Source of the DNA: Cryomorphaceae bacterium
GTDB taxonomy: Bacteria > Bacteroidota > Bacteroidia > Flavobacteriales > Crocinitomicaceae
Length of the DNA: 14,527 nt
Direction: 5' to 3'
Assembly: GCA_021298235.1 (NCBI GenBank)
Contig: JAJTDX010000056.1
Coordinates: 1 to 14,527, forward strand
The position numbers and the translations under genes were made by a program. Numbering within the stretch: position 1 is the first letter of the stretch; every line of letters starts with the position of its first letter. The notes under the pieces are model-generated. The model was not told the DNA's origin. It saw only the letters and a list, made by a program, of their open reading frames with translations, and did no database searches. Of this stretch, positions 1 to 8,860 are shown piece by piece.

Positions 1-1012
1 ATGGACCAAAAATCAGATCAATATCCTTAAAATCTGCTGAGGCCAGAATCTTTTTGGTTCGAAGCGTATCGTTTTTCAGATCGTGCACAAATATCTCCGC
101 ATTGAACCCCATTTTTTTTAATGAATCGATGGCAAGCTTTGCTCCCATGTAAAATTCAGTAGCCAGATCCGAAATGTGATCAGATGGATTATCCGAATCC
201 AAATTAAACGGAAGAAGCAATGCAATTTTATAGATGCTTTTCTTTGGGAAAAGAATTACTGAATCTATATTACGAGATTTTAAAGGTTCAACTCCGCGTA
301 CCTCGATGTTTTTGATCTCTTGTTTTTTAACTTGAATTTTAAGGATATCTCCCGGTCTTACTCTACTGGATTTTAATTGATTCACCTTTTGAAGTTCTTC
401 CACAGAAACCATATATCGTTTAGACACGGTATAAAGTGTTTCTCCCTCTCGCACGGTATATGAAATCAAAGTATCGGACAATGGAATTTTTACAGGGTCA
501 GCTTTTTTAAGCGGAACTGTGTCCACTTTCGGAGCTTCTTGAGTAAACACGACTTGAGAAATCTGAGCTGTCGAATTGGATATACTCTGGGGCTCCTTGA
601 ACCTCGTTGCCACCTCCCTATCAACATTTTCAATTTTCAAAATTTGACCGGTCTGAACTCCGTTTTCCACACCTGGATTGGACAGTACAATGGCATCCAT
701 TGAAACCTCAAATTTTTTAGCAATCGAAAAAAGAGTTTCCTTGCTTGCCACCGTGTAATTGACCGTTTGACGGGGAACGGGAACGAGTACTTTTTGACCT
801 ACACTGACACCTTTTTCACTTCCTGGATTTGCTTTCGTAATCTCTTCAACAGGAACGTCATAGTTTTCATGGATCCACCAAACTGTATTACCAGGTTTTA
901 CGACGTGAACATAATACTTTGTTCCGTTTATAAATTCTTTAGAGGCCTTATCCGGTTGAGCAGAAAAAGCAGTTGTAAAAGCTAAGAATAGTGCGATCAA
1001 GAATTTATTCAT
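1..1012 (-). CDS. LysM-repeat protein with start of a periplasmic-binding fold (3' end cut)
   Basis: The gene reads leftward from the ATG at 1012 and runs off the left edge after 337 complete codons, so its C-terminus is missing. Residues 1-18 form a signal peptide with likely cleavage before Gln19 (AFSA|Q). Three LysM modules follow at about 34-79, 85-128 and 184-227; the third is the most canonical (YTVREGETLYTVSKRY). LysM domains bind the glycan of peptidoglycan, so the protein should sit in the periplasm on the wall. From about residue 260 (YKIALLLPFNLD) the sequence resembles the first lobe of type 1 periplasmic-binding folds, the kind annotated as amino-acid ABC transporter substrate-binding proteins. 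No permease or ATPase gene is visible nearby. The ATG lies 29 bp after the guaA stop on the same strand, so co-transcription is likely. The domain reading is solid; ligand and role are unknown, and a wall-anchored sensor or synthesis regulator is as plausible as transport. Confidence 0.88.
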   Translation of the reverse strand, partial: MNKFLIALFLAFTTAFSAQPDKASKEFINGTKYYVHVVKPGNTVWWIHENYDVPVEEITKANPGSEKGVSVGQKVLVPVPRQTVNYTVASKETLFSIAKKFEVSMDAIVLSNPGVENGVQTGQILKIENVDREVATRFKEPQSISNSTAQISQVVFTQEAPKVDTVPLKKADPVKIPLSDTLISYTVREGETLYTVSKRYMVSVEELQKVNQLKSSRVRPGDILKIQVKKQEIKNIEVRGVEPLKSRNIDSVILFPKKSIYKIALLLPFNLDSDNPSDHISDLATEFYMGAKLAIDSLKKMGFNAEIFVHDLKNDTLRTKKILASADFKDIDLIFGP

Positions 1013-1041
1013 GGAATTTGTTTCAGCAAGTTTGTCAAAAA

Positions 1042-2574
1042 TTATTCCCATTCTATGGTTGCAGGTGGCTTGGATGAAATATCGTAAGTCACTCTGTTGA
1101 TTCCCTTTACTTGATTAATGATTCTATTAGAGATTTTCGCCAGAAACTCATACGGCAAATGGCACCAGTCTGCGGTCATTCCATCCGTGGAAGTTACAGC
1201 ACGCAACGCAACTGCATTTTCATAGGTTCGTTCATCTCCCATCACACCTACAGATTGTATTGGTAAAAATATTGCTCCCGCCTGCCAAACATCGGCATAC
1301 AATCCATCTTCTTTTAATCCATTTATAAAAATGGAATCTACTTCTTGTAAGATTCGAACCTTTTCGGCAGTAACCTCACCAAGAATTCTAATTCCAAGTC
1401 CAGGACCGGGAAATGGATGTCTTCCTAGTATGGCTTCATCAATTTGCAATGAACGACCAATTCTGCGCACCTCATCCTTGAAGAGTAATCGAAGAGGCTC
1501 TACCACCTGAAGCTTCATGTATTCAGGTAACCCTCCAACATTGTGATGGGATTTGATCGTCTGGGAAGGACCTCCATTTACTGAAACAGATTCAATAACG
1601 TCCGGATAAATGGTTCCTTGTCCCAACCATTTTGCATCTGAAACCTTTCTGGATTCTTCATCGAACACATCAATGAAGACCTTTCCTATTGCCTTTCTTT
1701 TAAGCTCAGGATCTGTAACACCGCTTAGCGCCGTATAAAACTTCTGAGATGCGTCCACACCCTTAACATTCAAGCCCATGTGTTTGTATGAATCCAATAC
1801 TTGTTCAAATTCATTTTTTCTCAGCAAGCCATTGTCCACGAAAATGCAATGCAAATTTGACCCAATCGCTTTGTGTAACAAAACGGCTGCAACGGATGAA
1901 TCAACACCACCCGACAGTCCTAGTATAACCTTGTCATTTCCAATTTGACCTTTCAATTTTTGAACAGCCTCTTCTACAAACGAACTCGGCGTCCAGTCTT
2001 GCGAACATCCGCAAATATCAACAACAAAATTCTTTAAAAGAATCGCTCCTTCCGTTGAATGATATACCTCTGGATGAAACTGAATTCCAAACGTTTGTTC
2101 GCCTTCAACGGCATATCCCGCAATCTCAACGTCCTCCGTACTCGCAATTATTTTGTATGAATTAGGCGTTTTGCGAATTGTGTCACCATGAGACATCCAC
2201 ACCTGTGAACCAGTTGTCATTCCATGCATAAGAACATTTGAATGATCGATAAAACTTAGATGAGCCCGGCCATATTCACGTATCGTTGAAGGCAAAACCT
2301 CACCACCAAATGCATGCGAAAGGTATTGCGCCCCAAAACACACACCCAGCAAGGGAATATTTCCCTTAATTGCTGTAAGGTCTGGTTTTGGTGAAGACTC
2401 GTCACGAACAGAAAACGGACTTCCAGACAAGACAACTCCTTTAATATTAGAAGATAACTCCGGAATTTTGTTCCATGGATGTATTTCGCAGTAAATATTG
2501 AGCTCACGAATTCTTCGGGCAATCAGCTGTGTGTATTGCGAACCGAAATCCAAAACAAGTATCATTTCATGCAT
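1042..2574 (-). CDS. guaA: GMP synthase (glutamine-hydrolysing)
   Basis: This cytoplasmic enzyme makes GMP from XMP, ATP and glutamine, the last step of de novo guanine nucleotide synthesis. With the start at 2574 the protein has 510 aa. The N-terminal glutamine amidotransferase domain begins [13 protein letters not shown] and has the nucleophile Cys79 in GVCFGAQ and the His167-Pro-Glu169 of its triad. The ATP-pyrophosphatase domain has the PP-loop SGGVDSS from residue 221. The C-terminal dimerisation domain has [10 protein letters not shown] near 385 and ends in the family-typical KPPATIEWE. The open frame extends to an ATG at 2622, but the 16 extra residues do not match the family. The 2574 start leaves eight residues before the conserved Asp, as in other Bacteroidota GuaA proteins as I recall them. 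A TAnnTTTG element just upstream of 2574 also argues against 2622. Met20 of the longer frame (2565) is the other possible start. Function is certain; the exact start is less so. Confidence 0.97.
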   Translation of the reverse strand: MHEMILVLDFGSQYTQLIARRIRELNIYCEIHPWNKIPELSSNIKGVVLSGSPFSVRDESSPKPDLTAIKGNIPLLGVCFGAQYLSHAFGGEVLPSTIREYGRAHLSFIDHSNVLMHGMTTGSQVWMSHGDTIRKTPNSYKIIASTEDVEIAGYAVEGEQTFGIQFHPEVYHSTEGAILLKNFVVDICGCSQDWTPSSFVEEAVQKLKGQIGNDKVILGLSGGVDSSVAAVLLHKAIGSNLHCIFVDNGLLRKNEFEQVLDSYKHMGLNVKGVDASQKFYTALSGVTDPELKRKAIGKVFIDVFDEESRKVSDAKWLGQGTIYPDVIESVSVNGGPSQTIKSHHNVGGLPEYMKLQVVEPLRLLFKDEVRRIGRSLQIDEAILGRHPFPGPGLGIRILGEVTAEKVRILQEVDSIFINGLKEDGLYADVWQAGAIFLPIQSVGVMGDERTYENAVALRAVTSTDGMTADWCHLPYEFLAKISNRIINQVKGINRVTYDISSKPPATIEWE

Positions 2575-2578
2575 GGCA

Positions 2579-2586
2579 CAAATATA
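2579..2586 (-). promoter_or_regulatory. Putative -7 promoter element of guaA
   Basis: Read on the minus strand, the 8-mer is TATATTTG, an exact match to the TAnnTTTG -7 element of Bacteroidota housekeeping promoters. No clear TTG is found at the usual -33 spacing. It ends only 4 bp before the ATG at 2574, so transcription would start close to the start codon, giving a leaderless or near-leaderless mRNA. Translation might then use 2574 or 2565. The short AT-rich motif can arise by chance. Confidence 0.4.
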
Positions 2587-2725
2587 GGATGAATTGAATG
2601 TTTGTTTGATTGAAAAGAGCATGTGTTTTCAACAATACATCGGACAAAATGGCATTCAATGTTAAGATGGAACAGTTTATGTCCGAAAAGCAACCGAAAA
2701 AGCATTCATGCATGTTTTATTTAAT

Positions 2726-2733
2726 TAAATTTG
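2726..2733 (+). promoter_or_regulatory. Putative -7 promoter element of secA
   Basis: TAAATTTG matches TAnnTTTG and lies 21 bp before the secA ATG, which would give a short leader of roughly 10-17 nt. It overlaps a perfect 12-bp palindrome, ATTTAATTAAAT (2719-2730). No convincing -33 TTG is present. The divergent guaA element lies about 140 bp away, so the two transcription units probably start within this one 180-bp intergenic region. Confidence 0.45.
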
Positions 2734-2754
2734 GACCTCTAAAATTTTACATAA

Positions 2755-5700
2755 ATGATCTCCGGACTACTTAAGAAGATCTTTGGCGATAAATCCGAAA
2801 AAGACCGAAAACTCTATCAACCATATATTGACAAAACGAATGAATTCTTCAAACAATATTCAGTTTTGTCTGACGATGAATTGAGAAACCTTACTCCTAA
2901 ACTGAAGCAACGTGTTATCGATGGAACGGTTGATCTTGAAAAAGAATTGGAAGCGCTCAAAACAGAGGCATCTGACATCAATACACCAATAAACCAAAAG
3001 GAAGAGCTTTTCGAACGCGTTGACAAACTTTCTAAACAAATTGATGAAACTATTGAAGGCGTATTGCTGGAAATCTTACCAGAGGCATTCGCTGTTGTAA
3101 AAGAAACTGCGAGACGTTGGACTGAAAATGGAGAACTAACTGTAACTGCTCAAGATTTTGACCGTGAATTAGCGAGCAAAAAAGACGGAATTACGATTCA
3201 AGGCGACAAGGCAATCTGGCATAATACATGGACAGCAGCAGGAGGTGATGTTGCTTGGAACATGGTTCACTATGATGTTCAGCTCATGGGAGGTGCCGTT
3301 CTGCATAAAGGAAACATTGCTGAAATGCAAACAGGAGAGGGAAAAACACTTGTAGCAACCTTGCCTGTATATCTTAATGCTCTCTCTGGAAAAGGTGTTC
3401 ATGTTGTGACCGTGAACGATTACCTCGCAAAGCGCGATTCTGAATGGATGGGACCATTGTATCAGTTCCACGGGCTAAAAGTTGATTGTATCGATAAACA
3501 CCGCCCAAATTCAGAGGAAAGACGTCAGGCTTATCTCGCAGACATTACTTTCGGAACGAACAATGAATTCGGTTTTGATTATTTGCGTGACAATATGGCC
3601 GGTGGTGTTGATGAGCTTGTTCAGCAGAAACACCATTTTGCAATCGTCGATGAGGTGGATTCCGTTCTGATTGATGATGCAAGAACACCACTTATTATTT
3701 CCGGGCCTACTCCACGAGGAGACGAACATGAATTCTATCAGCTCAAACCTCGTGTAGAAACAGTTGTTGCGGCTCAACGGACCTTTGTCAACCAATGTCT
3801 TACAGAGGCCAAGAAACTTTTAACCGTAATCCAAGACAGCGCTGACGTAAAAGATGCCAAACAGATGCTCGAAGATGGTGGGATTGCCTTGCTGCGCGCA
3901 CACAGAGGTTTACCGAAAAATAAAGCATTGATCAAATTCCTTTCTGAACCCGGAATTAGAGCACATCTTCAGAAAACTGAGAACTTCTACATGCAGGAAC
4001 AGGGAAAACATATGAAGAAGATTGATAGTGAGCTCTATTTTGTGATCGATGAGAAGAATAATTCCATTGAGCTTACATCGAAAGGAATAGACCTGATTTC
4101 CGGCTCGGAGGACAGGGATTTCTTCATTATGCCAGATATTGGTTCTGAAATTGCCAAACTGCAAAAAGAAAATCTGGAGAAAGAGCACTTCTTGGAGAAA
4201 AAGGATGCTTTGGTCAGAGAATACAGTATAAAATCAGAACGAATTCACTCCGTTAATCAACTTTTGAAAGCGTACACCCTCTTCGAAAAAGAAGTGGAGT
4301 ATGTCATAATGGATGGCAAGGTGAAGATCGTTGATGAACAGACGGGCCGTATCATGGAAGGACGTCGTTATTCAGACGGTTTACATCAAGCAATTGAAGC
4401 AAAAGAAAATGTACAAGTCGAGGCAGCCACACAAACCTATGCAACGATTACACTTCAAAATTACTTCCGGATGTATCATAAGCTTGCGGGGATGACCGGA
4501 ACGGCTGAAACAGAGGCAAAGGAATTCTGGGATATTTACGAGCTTGATGTTGTGGTTATCCCTACAAACAGAAATGTTATCAGAAAGGATCAAAATGACC
4601 TTGTTTATAAAACTGCTCGTGAAAAATTTGCAGCCGTTATAGAAGAAACTGAAAAGCTAGTAGCTCAAGGAAGACCTGTACTTGTGGGAACGACAACAGT
4701 AGAGATTTCAGAATTACTGAGTCGCATGTTAAAAATGAAAGGTATTCAGCATCAGGTTCTTAATGCCAAATACCACCAAAAAGAAGCTGAAATTGTTGCA
4801 GAGGCAGGAAAAGCAGGCGCCGTGACAATTGCAACGAACATGGCGGGCCGTGGAACCGACATCAAACTGGGTGCAGGGGTAAAAGAAGCCGGTGGACTTG
4901 CAATTATTGGTACAGAACGTCACGATTCCCGACGAGTGGATCGACAGCTGCGTGGACGGTCAGGTAGACAAGGTGATCCGGGTTCTTCCCAATTTTTCGT
5001 TTCACTGGAAGATGACCTCATGCGTAAATTCGGTTCGGAAAGAATTGCCAAACTCATGGACCGGATGGGGCTTAAAGAGGGAGAAGTTATTACTGCTGGC
5101 ATGGTTTCAAAATCGATTGAGCGCGCCCAGAAAAAAGTTGAAGAGAATAATTTCGGTATTCGTAAGCGTTTGCTCGAATATGACGACGTAATGAGTGCCC
5201 AAAGAAAGGCCATTTACAAAAAACGTCGAAACGCGCTTTATGGAGACCGACTTGATCTGGACATTGACAATATGTTTTATGACGTATGTGAAAATGTGGT
5301 ACAATCGAATTCCAGTGATGATTTTGAAAACTTCGAGCTTGACCTTATACGATTAATTGGAATTGAGTCACCAGTGGATGCGAAAGAATATGCTTCAATC
5401 GATAGCACGCATCTCGTTGATAAAGTTTACCAATCGACGATAGAGCAATACCAGAGAAAGAGTGAAAAAATAGCGCAAAAAGCCTATCCTCAGATTAAGC
5501 ATGTATTTGAAAACATGTCAAATAAGTACCAAAACATTGTTTTTCCAATGTCTGACGGCAAGAGGGAGGTTCGCATCATTCTTGATCTTGAGGAAGCATA
5601 CAAAACAGAAGGAAGGGCGATCAGTAAAGCTTTTGAAAAATACGTTATCCTTGGAATGATCGACAATGAATGGAAGGAGCATTTGCGTGAGATGGATGAC

Positions 5701-6105
5701 CTGCGTTCAGCTGTTCACAATGCGCAATACGAACAAAAAGATCCACTTTTGATTTATAAGTTGGAATCCTATAAATTGTTCCAATCCATGCTTGGAAGAC
5801 TGAATGGTGAGTCGATTGAATTATTGATGAAACTGGACATTCCTTTTGATACTGAGGTAGAGAGCACCAACAAACAAGTGACGCATCAAAACAATTATGA
5901 AAAGGCGCAAGTTACAGGTGGCGGTTCATCTTCTTCGACTCCTCCCCCACGTTTTCAAGGAAGTGAGGGTTATCAGCAGGCGATTCAGAATTCTTTACCT
6001 CCGCAGGAAAAACAACAACCTGTTGTCAATGCACCAAAAGTAGGACGAAATGACTCCTGTCCTTGTGGCAGTGGCAAGAAGTTTAAGCAATGTCACGGTA
6101 AATAA
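2755..6105 (+). CDS. secA: Preprotein translocase ATPase SecA
   Basis: SecA is the motor that drives unfolded preproteins through SecYEG. All expected parts are visible: Walker A GEGKT (194-198), Walker B/DEAD-like DEVDS (299-303) followed by [10 protein letters not shown], the NBD2 motif TNMAGRGTD (694-702), and the arginine-finger region [11 protein letters not shown] (731-741). A C-terminal zinc-binding tail, [15 protein letters not shown], has Cys1102, Cys1104, Cys1113 and His1114; this tail binds SecB and ribosomes in other bacteria. At 1116 aa it is over 200 residues longer than E. coli SecA (901 aa). Much of the excess lies after the DEVD/ISGP block (about 345-420, helical and charged) and around 455-490, in and next to the preprotein cross-linking domain; long SecA of this kind is usual in Bacteroidota. 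A Ser/Pro/Gln-rich linker precedes the zinc tail. It heads a unit with the DUF2520 and HAD genes. Confidence 0.98.
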   Translation: MISGLLKKIFGDKSEKDRKLYQPYIDKTNEFFKQYSVLSDDELRNLTPKLKQRVIDGTVDLEKELEALKTEASDINTPINQKEELFERVDKLSKQIDETIEGVLLEILPEAFAVVKETARRWTENGELTVTAQDFDRELASKKDGITIQGDKAIWHNTWTAAGGDVAWNMVHYDVQLMGGAVLHKGNIAEMQTGEGKTLVATLPVYLNALSGKGVHVVTVNDYLAKRDSEWMGPLYQFHGLKVDCIDKHRPNSEERRQAYLADITFGTNNEFGFDYLRDNMAGGVDELVQQKHHFAIVDEVDSVLIDDARTPLIISGPTPRGDEHEFYQLKPRVETVVAAQRTFVNQCLTEAKKLLTVIQDSADVKDAKQMLEDGGIALLRAHRGLPKNKALIKFLSEPGIRAHLQKTENFYMQEQGKHMKKIDSELYFVIDEKNNSIELTSKGIDLISGSEDRDFFIMPDIGSEIAKLQKENLEKEHFLEKKDALVREYSIKSERIHSVNQLLKAYTLFEKEVEYVIMDGKVKIVDEQTGRIMEGRRYSDGLHQAIEAKENVQVEAATQTYATITLQNYFRMYHKLAGMTGTAETEAKEFWDIYELDVVVIPTNRNVIRKDQNDLVYKTAREKFAAVIEETEKLVAQGRPVLVGTTTVEISELLSRMLKMKGIQHQVLNAKYHQKEAEIVAEAGKAGAVTIATNMAGRGTDIKLGAGVKEAGGLAIIGTERHDSRRVDRQLRGRSGRQGDPGSSQFFVSLEDDLMRKFGSERIAKLMDRMGLKEGEVITAGMVSKSIERAQKKVEENNFGIRKRLLEYDDVMSAQRKAIYKKRRNALYGDRLDLDIDNMFYDVCENVVQSNSSDDFENFELDLIRLIGIESPVDAKEYASIDSTHLVDKVYQSTIEQYQRKSEKIAQKAYPQIKHVFENMSNKYQNIVFPMSDGKREVRIILDLEEAYKTEGRAISKAFEKYVILGMIDNEWKEHLREMDDLRSAVHNAQYEQKDPLLIYKLESYKLFQSMLGRLNGESIELLMKLDIPFDTEVESTNKQVTHQNNYEKAQVTGGGSSSSTPPPRFQGSEGYQQAIQNSLPPQEKQQPVVNAPKVGRNDSCPCGSGKKFKQCHGK

Positions 6106-6113
6106 ATTTACAG

Positions 6114-6875
6114 GTGTACACAGAAGAAATCTCCATTGTTGGCTCAGGCAATGTTGCTTTTAAGCTGGGGGAAGCGCTTCGTTCTGTGGGAGTTAGAATT
6201 AAAGCCATTTACAGCCGAAACGAGGTAAGCGCTGCTAAACTAGCCGAATTAACTCAATCACAGGTTGTTCGAGATATTAACGAATTAGACTCCGAGTTGA
6301 TCCTGATTTGTGTGGCCGATGAAGACGTGTATTCTGTAATTCAAAAACTTCCACTTCATAAAAAAGTTGCCTATACTTCTGGCTCAGTATCCATCAATCA
6401 ATTTGATGAAAGGCCAACTATCGGGGTATTTTATCCGCTTCAGACACTGCGACAAAATCAACCGGTTCATAGCGGGGTTATTCCATTGCTTATTGAGTCC
6501 AAAAACCCTGAATTTCTTGATGAGCTCGTTCATTTAGGCAAATTGATTTCTCCGAAAGTTCTTGTAACCACATCCGATGAACGCATAAAATACCATCTTG
6601 CAGCCGTTTGGTTGAACAATTTCACCAATCATATGGCCACTATTTCCCGAAGTATCATTGATGAAAACGGACTTGAACTTCAAATGATGAGACCATTGTT
6701 AGAGGAAACCATTCAAAAATTAGTGCATGAAAATCCTTTTGATGCTCAGACCGGACCTGCCAGACGTGGTGATGAGCGGATACTTACAACCCATCGCTCA
6801 CTCTTGCAGGGAACAAGAAAAGAAGTATACGAAATAATTTCTCGAAGTATCTCAGAAACATATCAACGGAAATGA
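6114..6875 (+). CDS. Rossmann-fold DUF2520 protein
   Basis: The start is a GTG 8 bp after the secA stop; no ATG offers a better N-terminus, because the dinucleotide-binding motif (GSGNVA, 10-15) must be retained. The 253-aa protein has an N-terminal NAD(P)-binding Rossmann domain (about 1-115) and a C-terminal helical DUF2520 domain (about 120-250). Family-typical blocks are GVFYPLQTL (104-112), HLAAVWLNNFTNHM (161-174) and QTGPARRGD (212-220). No signal peptide or membrane segment is visible. Relatives are annotated as oxidoreductases related to F420-dependent NADP reductase, prephenate dehydrogenase or 6-phosphogluconate dehydrogenase, but as far as I know no substrate is established. The stop overlaps the next ATG by 4 bp (ATGA), so translational coupling to the HAD phosphatase is likely and may mean a shared pathway. 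Family confident, reaction unknown. Confidence 0.9.
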   Translation: MYTEEISIVGSGNVAFKLGEALRSVGVRIKAIYSRNEVSAAKLAELTQSQVVRDINELDSELILICVADEDVYSVIQKLPLHKKVAYTSGSVSINQFDERPTIGVFYPLQTLRQNQPVHSGVIPLLIESKNPEFLDELVHLGKLISPKVLVTTSDERIKYHLAAVWLNNFTNHMATISRSIIDENGLELQMMRPLLEETIQKLVHENPFDAQTGPARRGDERILTTHRSLLQGTRKEVYEIISRSISETYQRK

Positions 6876-7390
6876 CGAGCTATAAAGAAAAACTGAATCT
6901 GATCTCCACTTTTATGTTCGATGTAGACGGGGTGCTAACCAATGGTGACGTTACCTTGCTACACAATGAAATAGTCAGAACCCTTAACTCAAGAGATGCA
7001 TACGCGATACAATATGCCGCTAAAATGGGATACAAAATCATGATCATCACAGGAGGCAATTCGCAAGATGTAAAAGATCGATTGATTGCACTAGGAGTTC
7101 ACGAGGTGCACCTCTCGTCGTTTAACAAACTTCAGGTCTACGAAAAGATTAAAGAAGCTCACAACCTTACAGATGAACAGATCTTGTATATGGGTGATGA
7201 TATTCCTGATTATCAAGTAATGCAACATGCAGGAGTTGCTGCTTGTCCACAAGACGCAGCAATAGAAATAAAACATATCTCGCATTATCAATCGCCATAC
7301 AATGGTGGAAGGCATTGCGTTCGTGACGTGATAGAGCAAACACTCCGTGTGCAAAAGAAATGGTTTTCAGAGCAGGCCTTTGAATGGTAA
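6872..7390 (+). CDS. KdsC-like HAD phosphatase
   Basis: This 172-aa cytoplasmic protein is a cap-less HAD-superfamily phosphatase of the KdsC type, whose best-known member removes phosphate from KDO 8-phosphate for lipopolysaccharide synthesis. All four HAD motifs are present: DVDGVLTNG with nucleophile Asp17 and acid/base Asp19, Thr60 in IITGG, Lys86 in SSFNK, and GDDIPD (108-113) for magnesium. LNSRDAY (38-44) corresponds to the FNVRDGY of E. coli KdsC, and the GGRHCVRDV C-terminal segment to its GGRGAVREV. E. coli has TGR where this protein has TGG, and the protein is somewhat shorter than E. coli KdsC, so the substrate may differ. I have not assigned kdsC because the DUF2520 neighbour, not a KDO gene, is the coupled partner. 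Its stop codon abuts the stop of the convergent gene. Confidence 0.88.
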   Translation: MTSYKEKLNLISTFMFDVDGVLTNGDVTLLHNEIVRTLNSRDAYAIQYAAKMGYKIMIITGGNSQDVKDRLIALGVHEVHLSSFNKLQVYEKIKEAHNLTDEQILYMGDDIPDYQVMQHAGVAACPQDAAIEIKHISHYQSPYNGGRHCVRDVIEQTLRVQKKWFSEQAFEW

Positions 7391-7395
7391 TTACC
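7386..7395. repeat. 10-bp palindrome spanning two abutting convergent stop codons
   Basis: GGTAATTACC is a perfect palindrome centred exactly on the boundary between the HAD stop (TAA, 7388-7390) and the stop of the minus-strand T9SS cargo gene (7391-7393 read in reverse). No hairpin with a T-run is visible here, so each transcript must run into the other gene before ending. The palindrome may simply follow from two TAA stops back to back. Confidence 0.6.
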
Positions 7396-8860
7396 TCGAA
7401 ATCAAAAGTTTTTTTCTTGAAATTATCTTTTCCGAGGAGCTGGTTAATTCTATAAAATAACTTCCAGCTGCAAGGGTATTCAATAGTATTTTATTGGATT
7501 CTCCTAATGATTTCACCAAAACCGTTTTCCCATAAAGGTCAATAATCGTTGCAACATCCAGTAAAACATTTTCCGATTGAATTGTTAGCTCTTGGTTTGC
7601 AGGATTCGGGTAAAAATAAAAATCGTGATTATCGATCACTTCCTCTGTGTTAACCAACTGCTCTGTCTCCTGATCGGGAGGAATAATCGGATAAGTAGAA
7701 TTGGGACCAACTTTTAAAACAAAAACATTCGCACCTCCGGCACCATAAACGGTAGAATTACCAACGGCGACAACTCCTCCATCCGAAGTTGCTATAATCT
7801 GTCCTGTGGCATCGTCACTTGGATTGAGCACATATACGAAAGAATTATCCCACCACAACCCATTTTGAAGACGCGCAACAGATACATCAAATCCAAAGCT
7901 AGAACTTGGATCATCCACATATCTGTATGCAATATACTTTTTACCCTCCGTTCCGTAGGAAGTAATGTAATCAAACATTCTCCTTGTAGGTGGACTCTCA
8001 TGAAAAGCATAATCAAGCAAACCATCATAATCCATTCGACCATAGAAAGGTTGCTCAATTTCTGAAAGAGAATTCATACGAAAACCAACAAAATTGATTC
8101 TGTCGGGATCAATATCCAGGTCAGAAACTTCGTATATCCCGTTGTCACCTACAGTTTTTAGCCAGTAGATGTCGCCATTTTTATGAATTTTAAGAATAAA
8201 GCCTTTTGTCTTGAGGGAATCCTGAATATAATATTTCCCGCCAACGATAAAAATGGAGTCATTCAAGATACGTATCGTTTTAGCAGCATCCTGTCCCAAT
8301 CCACCTAGCTTCTTTGTCCAGAGAGTATCCCCTTGAAAATTAGTTCTTACAATGAAAATATCAGATGAATTCTGGATTCCTGAAGTTGTTTCCCCGACCA
8401 TGATCATACCTGAGTCAACGGTCAAAGCTGCATCATTCAAACGTTCCCAACCCGATGTACCATAATTTTTCTGCCACATGAGGTTTCCTGACAGATCTGT
8501 CTTTAACAAGAGAAAATCGTAATCCCCATTTCCAAAGGAGTTGGAGTAACCCGCAATTACATGTCCATTGCCCTGAATGGTCTGAATCCTCACTCCTATA
8601 TCGGACTCATTGCCACCATAATGTGTCGACCATTGGTACACTCCTAAACTATCCGTTTTAAGAAGGAATACATCCGCTGCTGCCTGTGTAAAACTCGAAG
8701 AAGCTCCGGTAATCAGATAACCCGTATCTTGTGTTTGAGTAATTCCATACCCATAATCGTAGCCATTTCCAGAGTACCTTTTGTAATAAGTCACCTGAGA
8801 GAATGAGCTGTTCTGAATGAACAGAACAAGAAAAATCGATATACCCTTTAAAACACGCAT
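7391..8860 (-). CDS. T9SS type A sorting-domain protein with beta-propeller-like repeats
   Basis: The 489-aa product starts with a signal peptide ending near Ser21 (NSSFS|Q), so it is exported by Sec. The C-terminal ~77 residues (about 413-489) are a type IX secretion sorting domain: YPNPA at 417-421, a central DLYGKTV strand, LAAGSYFIEL and the basic end SRKKLLISR. Type A domains direct passage across the outer membrane and are then cleaved, with cargo usually attached to the surface. The middle (about 22-380) consists of repeats of roughly 50-55 residues, each with a GY.I.G.. strand and a D.FLLKTD..G...W strand; these resemble delta-60/SBBP-like beta-propeller units. No catalytic motif is evident, so a binding or structural role is likelier than an enzyme. 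Its start lies 13 bp inside the barrel gene, implying co-translation. Sorting-domain identity is firm; the function of the repeat part is unknown. Confidence 0.9.
   Translation of the reverse strand: MRVLKGISIFLVLFIQNSSFSQVTYYKRYSGNGYDYGYGITQTQDTGYLITGASSSFTQAAADVFLLKTDSLGVYQWSTHYGGNESDIGVRIQTIQGNGHVIAGYSNSFGNGDYDFLLLKTDLSGNLMWQKNYGTSGWERLNDAALTVDSGMIMVGETTSGIQNSSDIFIVRTNFQGDTLWTKKLGGLGQDAAKTIRILNDSIFIVGGKYYIQDSLKTKGFILKIHKNGDIYWLKTVGDNGIYEVSDLDIDPDRINFVGFRMNSLSEIEQPFYGRMDYDGLLDYAFHESPPTRRMFDYITSYGTEGKKYIAYRYVDDPSSSFGFDVSVARLQNGLWWDNSFVYVLNPSDDATGQIIATSDGGVVAVGNSTVYGAGGANVFVLKVGPNSTYPIIPPDQETEQLVNTEEVIDNHDFYFYPNPANQELTIQSENVLLDVATIIDLYGKTVLVKSLGESNKILLNTLAAGSYFIELTSSSEKIISRKKLLISR

Noticed and set aside
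767..985. A 72-codon plus-strand open frame opposite the LysM gene.
   Set aside because: The minus-strand frame gives a signal peptide and clear LysM modules through this stretch; the plus-strand product has no recognisable feature.
2640..2686. Inverted pair TCGGACA / TGTCCGA in the guaA-secA gap.
   Set aside because: Arms of 7 bp separated by 33 bp are weak, do not frame either promoter element, and could occur by chance.
2575..2754. A guanine-sensing riboswitch before guaA.
   Set aside because: The likely transcript start is only a few bases before the start codon, and no conserved purine-aptamer core is visible.
7400..7430. T-rich stretch near the end of the T9SS cargo gene as a terminator for the secA unit.
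   Set aside because: No stable GC-rich stem precedes the T-run, and it lies inside conserved sorting-domain coding sequence.
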